A DNA stretch of 64,000 bases, taken from contig NZ_JAFLJM010000017.1 in NCBI RefSeq assembly GCF_017745675.1, forward strand, positions 1 to 64,000. The letters run 5' to 3'. The notes under the pieces were generated by a model that had not been told where the DNA came from, searched no databases, and was given only the letters and a program-made list of their open reading frames with translations. The stretch's first letter is position 1, and each line of letters begins with the position of its first letter. The stretch is from Alkalihalobacillus sp. BA299. Its GTDB lineage: Bacteria > Bacillota > Bacilli > Bacillales > Bacillaceae_F. Position numbers and translations under genes: made by a program. Positions 8,286 to 20,633 of this stretch are shown here, in pieces.

Positions 8286-9008
8286 GTGGAAAAACGAGGC
8301 ATGTTATACGAAGGCAAGGCAAAACGAATATTTGAAACAGATGAGAAAGACATTCTGTGGATTGAATATAAAGATGAAGCTACAGCATTTAATGGTGAGA
8401 AGAAGGACACGATCATTGGTAAAGGTCGCTTAAATAACGAAATAACTTCGATTATTTTTGAGAAGCTTAAAGAAAAGGGCATTGAAAATCATTGGGTAAA
8501 AAGACTTTCAGAAACAGAACAACTTGTAAAAAGAGTAACGATCATTCCGCTTGAAGTGGTTGTGCGTAACATTATCGCTGGAAGCTTATCCAAACGATTA
8601 GGTATCGATGAAGGAACAGTGATGGATGAGCCCATCGTTGAATTTTACTATAAAGATGACGATTTAGGAGATCCACTCGTTACAGAAGACCACATTCGAG
8701 TACTAGATATCGCGACAACAGAGCAGCTTGATATTATGCGTGAAAAAGGATTACAGGTGAATAAAGTTCTACAAGAAGTGTTTGCAACGATTAATGTACG
8801 TTTAGTTGACTTCAAGCTTGAATTTGGGATGACCAATGATGGTGAGCTGCTTCTCGCAGACGAAGTATCACCAGACACTTGCCGACTTTGGGATAAAGAT
8901 ACAAATCAAAAATTTGATAAAGACGTGTATCGTCGTAACTTAGGAAATTTAGAAGAAGGATATCAAGAAATTTTAAATCGCTTAGGAGGATCATCATGTA
9001 CAAAGTAA
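8286..9008 (+). CDS. purC: SAICAR synthetase
   Basis: A 240-residue phosphoribosylaminoimidazole-succinocarboxamide synthase that joins CAIR with aspartate using ATP. The N-terminal motif [24 protein letters not shown] and LVDFKLEFG are typical. The GTG at 8286 is chosen: GGAGGG at 8274-8279 precedes it by 6 bp and the resulting length matches the family. A longer frame opening at a GTG at 8226 lacks an RBS. The last 13 bp overlap purS. Confidence 0.95.
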   Translation: MEKRGMLYEGKAKRIFETDEKDILWIEYKDEATAFNGEKKDTIIGKGRLNNEITSIIFEKLKEKGIENHWVKRLSETEQLVKRVTIIPLEVVVRNIIAGSLSKRLGIDEGTVMDEPIVEFYYKDDDLGDPLVTEDHIRVLDIATTEQLDIMREKGLQVNKVLQEVFATINVRLVDFKLEFGMTNDGELLLADEVSPDTCRLWDKDTNQKFDKDVYRRNLGNLEEGYQEILNRLGGSSCTK

Positions 9009-9241
9009 AAGTATTCGTCACATTAAAGGAAAGTGTTTTAGACCCACAAGGAACTGCGGTAAAAGGATCTTTACACGCTTTAACATATAACGAAGTAGAA
9101 GATGTACGTATTGGGAAGTACATGGAGTTATTAATTAATAAGAGTGAAAAAGATATTGATGCAAGAGTGAAAGAAATGTGTGAAAAGCTTTTAGCGAATA
9201 CAGTAATTGAAGATTACAGCTTTGAAGTAGAGGAGGCTTAA
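8996..9241 (+). CDS. purS: FGAM synthase subunit PurS
   Basis: An 81-residue small subunit that bridges PurQ and PurL in Gram-positive FGAM synthase. It shows the family pattern [18 protein letters not shown] at the start and a C-terminal [10 protein letters not shown] strand. AGGAGG inside the end of purC is the RBS, so translation is coupled. Confidence 0.95.
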   Translation: MYKVKVFVTLKESVLDPQGTAVKGSLHALTYNEVEDVRIGKYMELLINKSEKDIDARVKEMCEKLLANTVIEDYSFEVEEA

Positions 9242-9246
9242 TCTCT

Positions 9247-9930
9247 ATGAAATTTGCAGTTATTGTCTTCCCAGGCTCAAACTGTGATGCGGATATGTAT
9301 CATGCGATTTCAGATGCGCTTGGTGAAGAAGTCGAATATGTGTGGCATGCTGGTACGGATTTAGACGGATTTGATGGTATTTTAATACCAGGAGGCTTTT
9401 CTTATGGAGACTACTTACGCTCAGGGGCAATCGCTCGCTTTGCGAATGTCATGGAGTCTGTCATTAAAGCTGCAGAAGCTGGAAAGCCTGTACTTGGCGT
9501 ATGTAATGGGTTCCAAATCCTTCTTGAAGCAGGTTTGTTGCCAGGGGCAATGAAACGTAACGAAAATTTAAAGTTCATTTGCCGCCCGGTTGAGTTAGTC
9601 GTAGAAAACAATGAGACAATGTTTACATCAGAATATGAGCAAGGTCAAGTTATTTCCATTCCAGTAGCACACGGAGAAGGAAATTATTATTGTGATCCAG
9701 AAACGCTTTCAACATTAAAAGATAATAAGCAAATCGTATTCAGCTATAAGACGAACGTGAATGGTTCGCTTGAACAAATTGCTGGAATTATGAATAAACA
9801 AGGAAATGTACTCGGTATGATGCCACACCCAGAGCGTGCCGTAGAGCCTCTTCTAGGTAGTGAAGATGGACTGAAGCTATTTAAATCAATTTTGCGAAAC
9901 TGGAGGGAAACCCATGTCGCTACATCGTGA
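9247..9930 (+). CDS. purQ: FGAM synthase glutaminase subunit
   Basis: A 227-residue class I glutamine amidotransferase that supplies ammonia to PurL. Catalytic triad: Cys86 in [13 protein letters not shown], His194 and Glu196 in [15 protein letters not shown] and [13 protein letters not shown] are typical PurQ blocks. Overlaps purL by 17 bp. Confidence 0.97.
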   Translation: MKFAVIVFPGSNCDADMYHAISDALGEEVEYVWHAGTDLDGFDGILIPGGFSYGDYLRSGAIARFANVMESVIKAAEAGKPVLGVCNGFQILLEAGLLPGAMKRNENLKFICRPVELVVENNETMFTSEYEQGQVISIPVAHGEGNYYCDPETLSTLKDNKQIVFSYKTNVNGSLEQIAGIMNKQGNVLGMMPHPERAVEPLLGSEDGLKLFKSILRNWRETHVATS

Positions 9931-12136
9931 ACCAACTCCTGAAATGATTAAAGAACAAAAAATATATGCTGAAATGGGCTTAACAGACGAAGAATTTGGT
10001 ATGGTTGAGTCGATTTTAGGACGTTTACCTAACTATACAGAGATCGGTTTATTTTCTGTTATGTGGTCCGAGCATTGTAGTTATAAAAACTCTAAAGTGC
10101 TTCTTAAAAAATTCCCAGTCGATGGTGAAAAAGTGCTCCAAGGCCCTGGTGAAGGTGCTGGAATTATTGATATTGGCGATGAACAAGCAGTTGTGTTCAA
10201 GATCGAAAGTCATAACCATCCGTCAGCGATTGAACCTTATCAAGGAGCCGCAACAGGTGTAGGCGGAATTTTACGTGATGTATTCTCGATGGGGGCACGT
10301 CCGATTTCAATCTTAAACTCACTTCGTTTTGGTGAACTTACCTCACCAAAAGTGAAATACCTTTTTGAAGAAGTCGTTGCAGGGATTGCTGGTTACGGAA
10401 ACTGTGTCGGTGTTCCAACAGTTGGCGGCGAAGTACAATTTGACCCATGCTATGAAGGAAACCCGCTAGTTAATGCAATGTGTGTCGGCTTAATCGACCA
10501 TAAAGACATTAAAAAAGGGCAAGCTAAAGGTGTCGGGAATACGGTCATGTACGTTGGAGCTTCTACCGGTCGTGACGGAATTCATGGGGCAACATTTGCC
10601 TCAGAAGAGCTAAGTGAAGCATCAGAAGAAAAGCGTCCGGCTGTTCAAGTCGGAGATCCGTTTATGGAAAAACTATTACTTGAAGCAAGTCTTGAAATTA
10701 TTCAATCTGATGCATTAGTTGGAATTCAAGATATGGGTGCAGCAGGCCTTACGTCATCTTCAGCTGAGATGGCAAGTAAAGCAGGTTCAGGGATCGTGAT
10801 GAACTTAGATGAAGTACCACAACGCGAAAAAAATATGACGCCATATGAAATGATGCTGTCTGAGTCTCAAGAGCGAATGCTAATCGTTGTGAAAAAAGGA
10901 AGAGAAGCAGAAATTCGCGAAATCGTTGAAAAGTGGGGCTTAATGAGCCGTGAGATTGGTTACGTAACAGATGATAAAAAGTTACGCCTTCTTCATAAAG
11001 GAGAAGTAGTGGCTGATGTACCAGTAGATGCTTTAGCTGAAGATGCACCAGTTTATCATAAACCATCGAAAGAACCAGCTTATTATAGTGAGTTCCAAGC
11101 ACAAGAAAACTTTGTACCTGAAGTAAGTGACGTAAAAGAAACACTAATCAACTTACTTTCACAACCTACAATTGCTAGTAAAGAATGGGTGTATGACCAA
11201 TATGATTATATGGTTCAAACGAATACAGTCGTTTCACCAGGTTCTGATGCAGCAGTTGTTCGTATTCGCGGAACAGAAAAAGCATTAGCGATGACAACGG
11301 ACTGTAATTCTCGTTATTTGTATTTAGATCCAGAAGTCGGAGGGAAAATTGCCATTGCTGAAGCCGCACGCAATATCGTTTGTTCGGGTGCAGAACCGCT
11401 TGGAATTACGGATTGCTTAAACTATGGTAATCCAGAACGACCAGAAATCTTTTGGCAACTAGAAAAGTCGACAGATGGAATGAGTGAAGCTTGTCGTGCA
11501 TTTGGTGTTCCAGTTATTGGTGGTAACGTATCACTTTACAATGAAAGAAGTGGAGAAGCCGTTTATCCAACACCTACAATTGGTATGGTTGGTTTAATCG
11601 AGAAAACGGAACATATTACAACACAAAACTTTAAAGAAGCTGGAGATATCATCTATTTATTAGGTGAAACGAAGCAAGAGTTCGGTGGAAGTGAGCTTCA
11701 AAAGTTAATGGAAGGGCGCATTTCAGGTAAAGCACCTGCTATTGATTTAGAGGAAGAAATGAAACGTCAACAACAATTATTACAAGCTATTCGCGTTGGC
11801 CTTGTGCAATCGGCTCATGACATTGCTGAAGGTGGATTAGGTGTAGCTATCGCTGAAAGTATGATTGATGGCGAAGTAGGTGCTGAAGTTAAGATTGGGG
11901 AAGACGTTGTAACTGAACTTTTCGCTGAGTCTCAGTCGCGTTTCATTGTGACAGTGAAAAAAGAAAACCAAGCAAAATTCGAAGCAATGGTAGAAGCTAA
12001 AGTAATTGGGGAAGTTATAAATGATAAAGTACTAACGATTACATCAAGTAATGATGTATTGTTCAACGCAACACAAGAAGAACTTGCAACTGCTTGGAAA
12101 GGAGCTATTCCATGCTTGCTGAAATCAAAGGCTTAA
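9914..12136 (+). CDS. purL: FGAM synthase large subunit (small-type PurL)
   Basis: A 740-residue synthetase subunit converting FGAR to FGAM with ATP and ammonia from PurQ. The size is that of the PurS/PurQ-dependent form, not the 1300-residue enterobacterial fusion. Visible: [33 protein letters not shown] (ATP/metal site) and the second AIRS-like domain with [23 protein letters not shown] within the purQ end. Confidence 0.97.
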   Translation: MSLHREPTPEMIKEQKIYAEMGLTDEEFGMVESILGRLPNYTEIGLFSVMWSEHCSYKNSKVLLKKFPVDGEKVLQGPGEGAGIIDIGDEQAVVFKIESHNHPSAIEPYQGAATGVGGILRDVFSMGARPISILNSLRFGELTSPKVKYLFEEVVAGIAGYGNCVGVPTVGGEVQFDPCYEGNPLVNAMCVGLIDHKDIKKGQAKGVGNTVMYVGASTGRDGIHGATFASEELSEASEEKRPAVQVGDPFMEKLLLEASLEIIQSDALVGIQDMGAAGLTSSSAEMASKAGSGIVMNLDEVPQREKNMTPYEMMLSESQERMLIVVKKGREAEIREIVEKWGLMSREIGYVTDDKKLRLLHKGEVVADVPVDALAEDAPVYHKPSKEPAYYSEFQAQENFVPEVSDVKETLINLLSQPTIASKEWVYDQYDYMVQTNTVVSPGSDAAVVRIRGTEKALAMTTDCNSRYLYLDPEVGGKIAIAEAARNIVCSGAEPLGITDCLNYGNPERPEIFWQLEKSTDGMSEACRAFGVPVIGGNVSLYNERSGEAVYPTPTIGMVGLIEKTEHITTQNFKEAGDIIYLLGETKQEFGGSELQKLMEGRISGKAPAIDLEEEMKRQQQLLQAIRVGLVQSAHDIAEGGLGVAIAESMIDGEVGAEVKIGEDVVTELFAESQSRFIVTVKKENQAKFEAMVEAKVIGEVINDKVLTITSSNDVLFNATQEELATAWKGAIPCLLKSKA

Positions 12137-13524
12137 ACGAAGAGTGTGGGGTCTTTGCCGTCTGGGGACATAAAGATGCGGCCCAAATTACTTATTACGG
12201 ATTGCATAGCCTTCAACATCGTGGACAAGAAGGTGCAGGTATCGTTGTTACCGATGGAGAAAAGCTAACGGCCCATAAAGGATTAGGCCTTGTAAATGAG
12301 GTGTTTGCTTCAAAGGATTTTGAAAACCTTTATGGTAAAGCGGCCATTGGTCACGTTCGTTATGCGACAGCAGGAGGAGGGGGCATTGCCAATGTGCAGC
12401 CTCTTCTCTTCCGTTCACAAACGAGCAGTTTAGCGATTGCGCACAATGGAAATCTTGTTAATGCTAACCAACTAAAACATCAACTAGAGAGCATGGGAAG
12501 TATTTTTCAATCAACCTCAGATACTGAAGTGTTAGCTCACCTTATTAAAAGAAGTACGTATCCACGATTAGAAGACAAAATGATGAATTCTTTAACAATG
12601 CTTAAAGGTGCATACGCTTTTGTTGTGTTAACGGAAAATAAATTAATGATAGCACTCGATCCAAATGGCCTGCGACCTCTTTCTTTAGGTAGACTTGGAG
12701 ATGCTTATGTTGTAGCCTCTGAAACATGTGCATTTGATGTAGTCGGTGCAACATTTGAAAGAGAAGTAAAGCCAGGAGAACTTATTGTTGTTGATGATAA
12801 TGGGTTAAGAACAGAAATGTTTGCTACATCAGCACAGCGAGCGATTTGTAGTATGGAGTACGTTTACTTTGCTCGTCCTGATAGTAATGTCGATGAAATT
12901 AATGTGCATAAAGCACGAAAAAATTTAGGTAAGCAGCTTGCATTGCAAGCACCAGTCGAAGCAGATGTCGTTACAGGTGTACCTGACTCTAGTATTTCTG
13001 CTGCGATTGGCTATGCGGAACAAACGGGAATCCCATATGAATTAGGGTTAATAAAAAATCGTTACGTTGGTCGTACGTTTATTCAACCTTCACAAGAATT
13101 GCGAGAGCAAGGCGTAAAAATGAAGCTTTCTGCTGTTCGCGGTGTTGTTGAGGGCAAACGTGTTGTCATGATTGATGATTCCATTGTACGAGGAACGACA
13201 AGTCGTAGGATCGTTAACATGTTAAGAGAAGCAGGAGCAACCGAAGTTCATGTTCGTATCAGTTCACCGCCCATTAAAAATCCTTGTTTTTATGGGATCG
13301 ATACGTCTACAAAAGAAGAATTAATCGCCTCTAATCATAGTATCGAAGAAATGAAAGAGATGATGGGAGCAGATAGTTTAGAATTTTTAAGCGTCGAAGG
13401 AATGCTTGAAGGAATAGGCCGATCTAATCAACATACGAATTGCGGGCAATGTGTGGCCTGTTTTACAGGAAGTTATCCAACAGAAATTTATCCACATACG
13501 GTGCACCCACACGATAAGTGCTAA
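12112..13524 (+). CDS. purF: Amidophosphoribosyltransferase
   Basis: A 470-residue enzyme of the first committed step (PRPP + Gln to phosphoribosylamine). Starting at ATG 12112 (GGAG upstream) it has an 11-residue propeptide [11 protein letters not shown] followed by Cys12, the nucleophile exposed by self-cleavage in the B. subtilis enzyme. Cysteines of the [4Fe-4S] cluster are seen in AICSMEY, NPCFYGI and NCGQCVACF. The PRPP loop is [14 protein letters not shown]. The first 25 bp overlap purL. The oxygen-labile cluster class is inferred from these Cys. Confidence 0.96.
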   Translation: MLAEIKGLNEECGVFAVWGHKDAAQITYYGLHSLQHRGQEGAGIVVTDGEKLTAHKGLGLVNEVFASKDFENLYGKAAIGHVRYATAGGGGIANVQPLLFRSQTSSLAIAHNGNLVNANQLKHQLESMGSIFQSTSDTEVLAHLIKRSTYPRLEDKMMNSLTMLKGAYAFVVLTENKLMIALDPNGLRPLSLGRLGDAYVVASETCAFDVVGATFEREVKPGELIVVDDNGLRTEMFATSAQRAICSMEYVYFARPDSNVDEINVHKARKNLGKQLALQAPVEADVVTGVPDSSISAAIGYAEQTGIPYELGLIKNRYVGRTFIQPSQELREQGVKMKLSAVRGVVEGKRVVMIDDSIVRGTTSRRIVNMLREAGATEVHVRISSPPIKNPCFYGIDTSTKEELIASNHSIEEMKEMMGADSLEFLSVEGMLEGIGRSNQHTNCGQCVACFTGSYPTEIYPHTVHPHDKC

Positions 13525-13548
13525 AAGTTTGTGGACGGGAGGAAGACG

Positions 13549-14583
13549 ATGTCTGAAGCATATAAAAAAGCTGGAGTCGATATAGAAGCAGGCTATGAAG
13601 CCGTTGAACGAATGAAGAAGCACGTAGCGAGAACAAAACGTCCTGAAGTACTCGGAGGATTAGGATCATTTGGTGGAATGTTTGATCTTTCCAAATTTAA
13701 TTTTAAAGAGCCTGTGCTTGTTTCAGGTACGGACGGTGTAGGGACGAAGCTGATGCTCGCTTTTATGATGGATAAACACGACACAATTGGGATTGATGCG
13801 GTGGCGATGTGTGTGAACGATATCGTTGTTCAAGGTGCTGAACCACTTTATTTCCTAGATTACATTGCTTGTGGAAAAGCAGTTCCAGAGCGGATTGAAG
13901 CGATCGTCAAAGGGATTGCGGATGGCTGTGAACAAGCAGGGTGTGCGATTGTCGGCGGTGAAACAGCGGAAATGCCAGGGATGTATTCTGAAGAAGAGTA
14001 TGACCTTGCGGGTTTTGCCGTTGGGATCGGAGAAAAATCAAAGCTGATTACCGGTAATGATATTCAAGAAGGCGATGTAATCATCGGTTTAGCTTCAAAC
14101 GGACTTCATTCCAATGGTTTTTCATTAGTACGTAAAGTATTACTAGACCAAGCAAAATTATCACTTCAAGAAGAAGTTCCAAGCATAGGAAGAGTATTAG
14201 GTGAAGAGTTATTACAACCGACGAGAATTTATGTCAAACCTTTACTAGAAGTCATGAAAGATTTTCATGTTAAAGGAATTGCCCACATTACCGGTGGCGG
14301 GTTTTATGAAAATATCCCGAGGATGCTACCAGAAGGCGTCGGAGCGCATATCGACTTTGGTTCTTGGCCGATTCATCCAATCTTTGAATTGATTCAACAG
14401 CAAGGTGAAGTTTCAGGGAAAGATATGTTTTCAACCTTTAATATGGGAATTGGAATGGCTATCGTAGTGTCAGAAGACGAACTGCAGCCTGTTCTTCAAA
14501 AATTAGAGGACAGTGGTGAAAAAGCCTATATTATTGGCCGGGTGACGAGTGATGCTGGTGTTTCTATTGGAGGACTCGAGTAA
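13549..14583 (+). CDS. purM: AIR synthetase (FGAM cyclo-ligase)
   Basis: A 344-residue ATP-dependent enzyme closing FGAM to AIR. Blocks [13 protein letters not shown] (about 56-68), [22 protein letters not shown] and [14 protein letters not shown] identify it. The ATG at 13549 is preceded by GGGAGG; an in-frame GTG at 13531 is less likely. The stop codon overlaps the purN start by one base. Confidence 0.96.
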   Translation: MSEAYKKAGVDIEAGYEAVERMKKHVARTKRPEVLGGLGSFGGMFDLSKFNFKEPVLVSGTDGVGTKLMLAFMMDKHDTIGIDAVAMCVNDIVVQGAEPLYFLDYIACGKAVPERIEAIVKGIADGCEQAGCAIVGGETAEMPGMYSEEEYDLAGFAVGIGEKSKLITGNDIQEGDVIIGLASNGLHSNGFSLVRKVLLDQAKLSLQEEVPSIGRVLGEELLQPTRIYVKPLLEVMKDFHVKGIAHITGGGFYENIPRMLPEGVGAHIDFGSWPIHPIFELIQQQGEVSGKDMFSTFNMGIGMAIVVSEDELQPVLQKLEDSGEKAYIIGRVTSDAGVSIGGLE

Positions 14584-15149
14584 TGAAAAATATTGCAGTT
14601 TTCGCTTCTGGAAGTGGATCGAATTTTCAAGCGATAATTGATGAGGTTGAGCGAGGGGAGCTTAGTGCTCGAATCGCTCTTCTCGTCTGTGATAAACAAG
14701 AAGCAAAAGCAATTGAACGGGCAAAAATGCATAATATTGAAGTGTTTGGATTTGACCCGAAAGCCTATGGAAGTAAAGAAGAGTTTGAACAAGAAATTAA
14801 GGAAGAACTACAAAAAAGAAATGTGCATTTTATAGTTCTAGCAGGCTATATGCGATTAATTGGACCAACTCTTTTACGAGCCTATGAAGGAAGTATTGTT
14901 AATATCCACCCTTCATTATTACCATCTTTTCCTGGAAAAGATGCGATTGGACAAGCGCTTCTTGCAGGGGTGAAAGTGACAGGTGTTACAATCCATTATG
15001 TCGATGAAGGCATGGACACGGGACAAATTATTGCCCAAGAAGCAGTCTCGATCGATCAATACGAAACAAAGGAAACATTAACTAAGAAAATTCAACAGGT
15101 AGAGCATTATCTGTATTCTAAAACATTAAAAGATCTTTTATCTAAATAA
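14583..15149 (+). CDS. purN: GAR transformylase (10-formyl-THF dependent)
   Basis: A 188-residue enzyme formylating GAR to FGAR. Catalytic Asn107 and His109 in [12 protein letters not shown] and Asp145 in EGMDTGQI are all present; the N-terminal [11 protein letters not shown] loop binds the nucleotide. It starts on the last base of the purM stop (TAATG), suggesting coupling. Confidence 0.96.
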   Translation: MKNIAVFASGSGSNFQAIIDEVERGELSARIALLVCDKQEAKAIERAKMHNIEVFGFDPKAYGSKEEFEQEIKEELQKRNVHFIVLAGYMRLIGPTLLRAYEGSIVNIHPSLLPSFPGKDAIGQALLAGVKVTGVTIHYVDEGMDTGQIIAQEAVSIDQYETKETLTKKIQQVEHYLYSKTLKDLLSK

Positions 15150-15162
15150 GGAGGACACTAAG

Positions 15163-16701
15163 ATGTCAATCAAACGTGCATTAGTTAGTGTATCAAATAA
15201 AGAAGGGATCGTTCCTTTCGTTCAACAATTAGTCGAGTTAGGTGTAGAAGTTGTTTCTACTGGAGGAACGAAAAAAGCTTTAGAAGAAGCTGGAGTTGAC
15301 GTAATTGGAATTTCTGAAGTTACTGGTTTTCCAGAAATTTTAGATGGCCGTGTGAAAACATTACATCCAAATATCCATGGTGGCCTTTTAGCAATGCGTG
15401 AAAGTAACGATCATCTTGAGCAGCTTCAAAAGCACAATATCACGCCAATTGATTTGGTTGTTGTTAACTTATATCCATTCCAACAAACGATTGCTAAACC
15501 TGATGTTACATTTGCTGATGCAATCGAAAATATTGATATCGGTGGTCCGAGTATGCTGCGTGCAGCAGCAAAAAATCATACACATGTGACTGTTGTTGTG
15601 GATCCAGCAGATTACGAAACAGTCATCGCTCAACTAAAGGAAGATAAAAAAGTAGCAGTAGAAACTCGCAAAAAGCTTGCTGCAAAAGTATTCCGTCATA
15701 CAGCTTCTTATGATGCGGTAATTGCTGAATATTTAACGAAAGAAGTAGGCGAAGAACATCCAGAATCTCTTACAGTTACATTTGAAAAGAAGCAAGATCT
15801 TCGCTATGGTGAGAACCCGCACCAAAAAGCTGCTTTTTACCGTAAACCACTTGGACCAACGACCTCCATTGCCCAAGCGGAGCAATTACACGGGAAAGAA
15901 TTATCTTACAATAACATCAATGATGCAGATGCGGCTGTTGCTATTGTAAAGGAATTCCAAGAACCAGCAGTTGTTGCGATTAAGCATATGAACCCTTGTG
16001 GTGTAGGTGTGGGAGAAACGATTGAGCAAGCTTATGACAAAGCGTATGCTGCAGATCCAGTATCGATTTTTGGTGGAATTATTGCAGCGAATCAAGAAAT
16101 TGACCGTGATACAGCACTGAAAATGAAAGAAATTTTCTTAGAAATTATTATTGCACCATCCTTTACAGCAGAAGCTTTAGAAATTTTAACAACAAAGAAA
16201 AATTTACGATTATTAACGTTACCAATTGAAAAAGCTAACAAAGCTGAGCTAAAAATCACAACCATTCACGGTGGTGCTCTTGTTCAAGAAGAAGATACTT
16301 ATGGTCTAGATGAAGCTACCATTTCAGTACCAACAAAACGTGAACCAACGGAAGAAGAGTGGAAAGCGTTAAAACTCGCTTGGAAAGTTGTAAAGCACGT
16401 GAAATCCAATGCCATTGTTTTAGCTAAAAATGATATGACAATTGGCGTCGGTGCTGGTCAAATGAACCGTGTAGGCGCAGCTAAAATTGCAATTGAGCAA
16501 GCAGGTCAAGAAGCAAAAGGTGCTGTCATGGGATCAGATGCATTCTTCCCGATGAGTGATACAGTAGAGGAAGCAGGAAAAGCTGGAATTACAGCGATCA
16601 TTCAGCCAGGTGGTTCAATCCGTGATGAGGATTCGATTGCAAAAGCAAATGAACTAGGAATTGCAATGGTATTTACAGGAGTTCGTCATTTTAAACATTA
16701 A
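15163..16701 (+). CDS. purH: AICAR transformylase / IMP cyclohydrolase
   Basis: A 512-residue bifunctional enzyme for the last two steps to IMP. N-terminal MGS-like IMP cyclohydrolase domain (about 1-190, with [14 protein letters not shown] and [16 protein letters not shown]) and C-terminal AICARFT domain with the Lys274-His275 pair in [10 protein letters not shown] and [20 protein letters not shown]. Confidence 0.97.
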   Translation: MSIKRALVSVSNKEGIVPFVQQLVELGVEVVSTGGTKKALEEAGVDVIGISEVTGFPEILDGRVKTLHPNIHGGLLAMRESNDHLEQLQKHNITPIDLVVVNLYPFQQTIAKPDVTFADAIENIDIGGPSMLRAAAKNHTHVTVVVDPADYETVIAQLKEDKKVAVETRKKLAAKVFRHTASYDAVIAEYLTKEVGEEHPESLTVTFEKKQDLRYGENPHQKAAFYRKPLGPTTSIAQAEQLHGKELSYNNINDADAAVAIVKEFQEPAVVAIKHMNPCGVGVGETIEQAYDKAYAADPVSIFGGIIAANQEIDRDTALKMKEIFLEIIIAPSFTAEALEILTTKKNLRLLTLPIEKANKAELKITTIHGGALVQEEDTYGLDEATISVPTKREPTEEEWKALKLAWKVVKHVKSNAIVLAKNDMTIGVGAGQMNRVGAAKIAIEQAGQEAKGAVMGSDAFFPMSDTVEEAGKAGITAIIQPGGSIRDEDSIAKANELGIAMVFTGVRHFKH

Positions 16702-18073
<1,372 letters not shown>

Positions 18074-18095
18074 TTATATTCATCTCCTTTTAATA

Positions 18096-18131
18096 GAGAG
18101 GCTACTCAAATTTGAGTTAGCCTCTTTTTTA
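18096..18131 (+). terminator. Terminator of the pur operon
   Basis: AGAGGCTACTCAAA pairs with TTTGAGTTAGCCTCT (one bulged base), followed by TTTTTT. Because it lies beyond the minus-strand small gene, the pur transcript should carry the antisense of that gene. Confidence 0.85.
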
Positions 18132-18202
18132 CAATTTTTTTAAGGTAGCAAGCATTGAAGAAACATCCATTTTAATTTACTTCCTACAGAAATAAACAGC
18201 TG

Positions 18203-18481
18203 TTAAAAGGGGCTTGTTGTCTCTTCTAGTTTTACCGGAGCATTTGTACTTTTTTGTGCCTGATTTTGCTTCTTAATTTGTACTACTTGTTCTTCAAACA
18301 GATAAGTTAATGGGCAAAAACGGGTGATACCTTCTGCAACATTCATACCACCGATCATGGCGGCAAACAGTGGCATACTTCGATATGGTTTTTTAACTAA
18401 CTTCGCCGTTGCCCAAGCAAGTAGCGTTAAACCACAGCTTATCCGAACAAACGCATTAATGAGACCAATATTAGGTTTCAT
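18203..18481 (-). CDS. DUF2892 (YgaP-like) small membrane protein
   Basis: A 92-residue protein: MKPNIGLINAFVRISCGLTL, then AWATAKLVKK, a second hydrophobic segment and FCPLTYLF, the pattern of the two-helix inner-membrane domain fused to some rhodanese proteins (YgaP) or found alone. The C-terminal 30 residues are polar and low-complexity. The ATG at 18481 is preferred (AAAGGTG 9 bp upstream) over a TTG at 18493. No functional partner is visible nearby. Confidence 0.7.
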   Translation of the reverse strand: MKPNIGLINAFVRISCGLTLLAWATAKLVKKPYRSMPLFAAMIGGMNVAEGITRFCPLTYLFEEQVVQIKKQNQAQKSTNAPVKLEETTSPF

Positions 18482-18530
18482 ATCGAACAACACCTTTCAA
18501 AGAAATTATTTTTTAAGATAAGAAAATTCA

Positions 18531-18658
18531 AAAGTGTCTAGCTGCAGGTGTCATCGGCTCGAGTCGCTTCGGTCCATCAAGAGTGTCCAAAGAGCGGGAC
18601 ACTCATTGCTAGCCCTCCAGCGCTCGTCGTCGATAAGCAGACACCTTTCGCTTTTCTT
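18531..18658. repeat. Bacillaceae intergenic structured repeat, copy 1
   Basis: Begins AAGTGTCTAGCTGCAG and ends TTTCGCTTTTCTT, termini I recognise from a common intergenic element of Bacillaceae. Inner arms GGTGTC (18547-18552) and GACACC (18640-18645) pair. An internal hairpin GAGTGTCC/GGACACTC (18581-18604) is also present. Copy 2 follows directly. Confidence 0.75.
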
Positions 18659-18740
18659 GTCTAGCTACAGCGCCCAGCGAGTAGCGAGACTTCCCTCACC
18701 GCAGTACGATAAGTCAACATCGGGCGCTTACGCTTTTCTT
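18659..18740. repeat. Bacillaceae intergenic structured repeat, copy 2
   Basis: Begins GTCTAGCTACAG and ends TACGCTTTTCTT. Its inner arms are AGCGCCC (18669-18675) and GGGCGCT (18722-18728), different from copy 1 but again complementary. Same termini with compensating arms point to a conserved fold. Confidence 0.75.
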
Positions 18741-18753
18741 ATAAAAATTTCAA

Positions 18754-18771
18754 TAAAGTTATATAACTTTA
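18754..18771. promoter_or_regulatory. 18-bp perfect palindrome upstream of yerA
   Basis: TAAAGTTATATAACTTTA is a perfect inverted repeat with no loop, about 70 bp before yerA. It could be an operator; no regulator can be named. Confidence 0.4.
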
Positions 18772-18838
18772 ATGTGTTAAACGGTGAAAATATGGTACGA
18801 TAATATAAATAGCTCAAATTAGAAATGGGTGAAGTAAA

Positions 18839-20584
18839 ATGGCTGAACGTATCTATCGATGGACAAAAAAATTATTAAGACAACAACTAGCGGTCATTCG
18901 TGGAGAGTTAGCACCTACAGTTGTTTTAAAAAATGCAACATATTTGAACAGTGTAAGAAAAAAGTGGCTTAAAGCAAATATATGGATTTTTCAAGATCGG
19001 ATCGTTTACGTTGGGGACCAATTACCTGAACTGATAACAGATACAACGGTTATTGATTGTAGTGACCAATATATCGTACCAGGTTATATTGAACCTCATA
19101 CGCATCCGTTCCAGTTATATAATCCCCACAGCTTTGCGAAATATGCATCAACACGAGGAACGACGACGTTAATCAATGATAATATGATGATCTTTTTGCA
19201 TCTCGAAAAAAAGAAAGCGCTTTCCTTTGTTGAGGATTTAGAGGAGGTTACACCGACATCGATGTATTGGTGGTGTCGTTATGATGCGCAAACAGAATTG
19301 GAAGGAGAAGATGAGCTTTTTTCTACTTCACGAATGAAAGCCTGGCTCGAGCATCATCTGGTCGTACAAGGTGGAGAACTGACATCTTGGCCAAAAGTCC
19401 TAGCTGGTGACGATGCGATTCTTCACTGGATGCAAGAGACGAGACGATTGCGAAAACCAATCGAAGGGCATTTCCCTGGTGCGTCTGAACGAACTCTTAC
19501 ACAAATGGCATTGTTAGGAGTGACTTCGGATCACGAAGCGATGACAGGAGAAGATGCAGTGATGAGGTTAAACCTAGGGTACACAACGCCGCTCAGGCAT
19601 TCATCGATTCGTCCTGACTTGCCAAAGTTGTTAAAGGAAATGCTCGAATTAGGTGTTGACGATTTTTCCAATTGTTTATTTACTACAGATGGATCTACTC
19701 CTACATTTTATGAAAATGGCGTCATTGATTACTTAATACGTATTGCCATTGATAGTGGAGTGCCGTTAGTAGAAGCTTATAATATGGCAACGTATAATGT
19801 AGCGAAGTATTACAATTTAGATTATAAACTCGGATTAATTGCTCCAGGTCGCATGGCTCACCTTAATTTCTTGTCGGATAAGGAAAATCCAGTTCCGACA
19901 TCGGTTATGGCAAAAGGTCAATGGATTGTTCGCGATCAAGAAATTGTCGAAGAGTACGAAAGCTTTCCGTGGGCTAATTATGATATGACGCCACTAGAAT
20001 TGGATTGGGATATAACGAATGAAGACCTTCACTTTTCAATGCCAATGGGAATTGAACTAGTGAATTCTGTTATTCTTAAACCGTTTCAAGTTACAGTTGA
20101 AGGTACTGGAGAGAATTTATCTAAACGGCATTGTGAAAGTTTTTTTGTCATGCTGGACAGAAAAGGTAAATGGCGTATAAATACAATTATTAAAGGCTTT
20201 GGTAATAAAATTTCTGGATTTGCCAGTTCATTTTCAAATACAGGTGATATCGTTTTAATCGGAAAGAATAAACAAGATATGATGTTTGCATTTGAGCAAT
20301 TGAAGCAACAAGGAGGCGGAATTGTTCTTGTTGAAGAAGGTAAAGTCATTAGTAGCATTCCATTAAAGTTAATGGGAACCATGTCGGATCAGCCGATGGT
20401 TGATGTCATTGAAAGTGAAAAGCAATTAGTTAAAGAATTAAAAGAACGCGGCTATCCATATGAAGACCCAATCTATAGCCTGTTATTTTTTTCTTCAACT
20501 CATCTTCCGTATATTCGTGTAACACAGCACGGAATTTATGATGTTTATAATAAAAAAGTACTCTTTCCCTCAATTATGCGTTAA
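18839..20584 (+). CDS. yerA: YerA, putative adenine deaminase family amidohydrolase
   Basis: A 581-residue amidohydrolase of the adenine-deaminase-like group. Metal-binding HxH is visible as PHTHPF at about 86-91, further candidate ligands in GHFPG, SDHEAM and TTDGST. It is a distant paralogue of the adeC product encoded at 22083-23816. In B. subtilis it heads the yerA-yerB-yerC segment, as here. The true substrate is not established for this subfamily. ATG follows a weak RBS (GGGTGA). Confidence 0.85.
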   Translation: MAERIYRWTKKLLRQQLAVIRGELAPTVVLKNATYLNSVRKKWLKANIWIFQDRIVYVGDQLPELITDTTVIDCSDQYIVPGYIEPHTHPFQLYNPHSFAKYASTRGTTTLINDNMMIFLHLEKKKALSFVEDLEEVTPTSMYWWCRYDAQTELEGEDELFSTSRMKAWLEHHLVVQGGELTSWPKVLAGDDAILHWMQETRRLRKPIEGHFPGASERTLTQMALLGVTSDHEAMTGEDAVMRLNLGYTTPLRHSSIRPDLPKLLKEMLELGVDDFSNCLFTTDGSTPTFYENGVIDYLIRIAIDSGVPLVEAYNMATYNVAKYYNLDYKLGLIAPGRMAHLNFLSDKENPVPTSVMAKGQWIVRDQEIVEEYESFPWANYDMTPLELDWDITNEDLHFSMPMGIELVNSVILKPFQVTVEGTGENLSKRHCESFFVMLDRKGKWRINTIIKGFGNKISGFASSFSNTGDIVLIGKNKQDMMFAFEQLKQQGGGIVLVEEGKVISSIPLKLMGTMSDQPMVDVIESEKQLVKELKERGYPYEDPIYSLLFFSSTHLPYIRVTQHGIYDVYNKKVLFPSIMR

Positions 20585-20633
20585 ACTATTAAAGAGTATT
20601 TATTTAATATTTGCAGTTAAAGGTGTGTAATCA

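Noticed and set aside
10749..11144. 131-codon open frame antisense to purL
   Set aside because: Leu/His/Ser-rich shadow of purL codons, no RBS.
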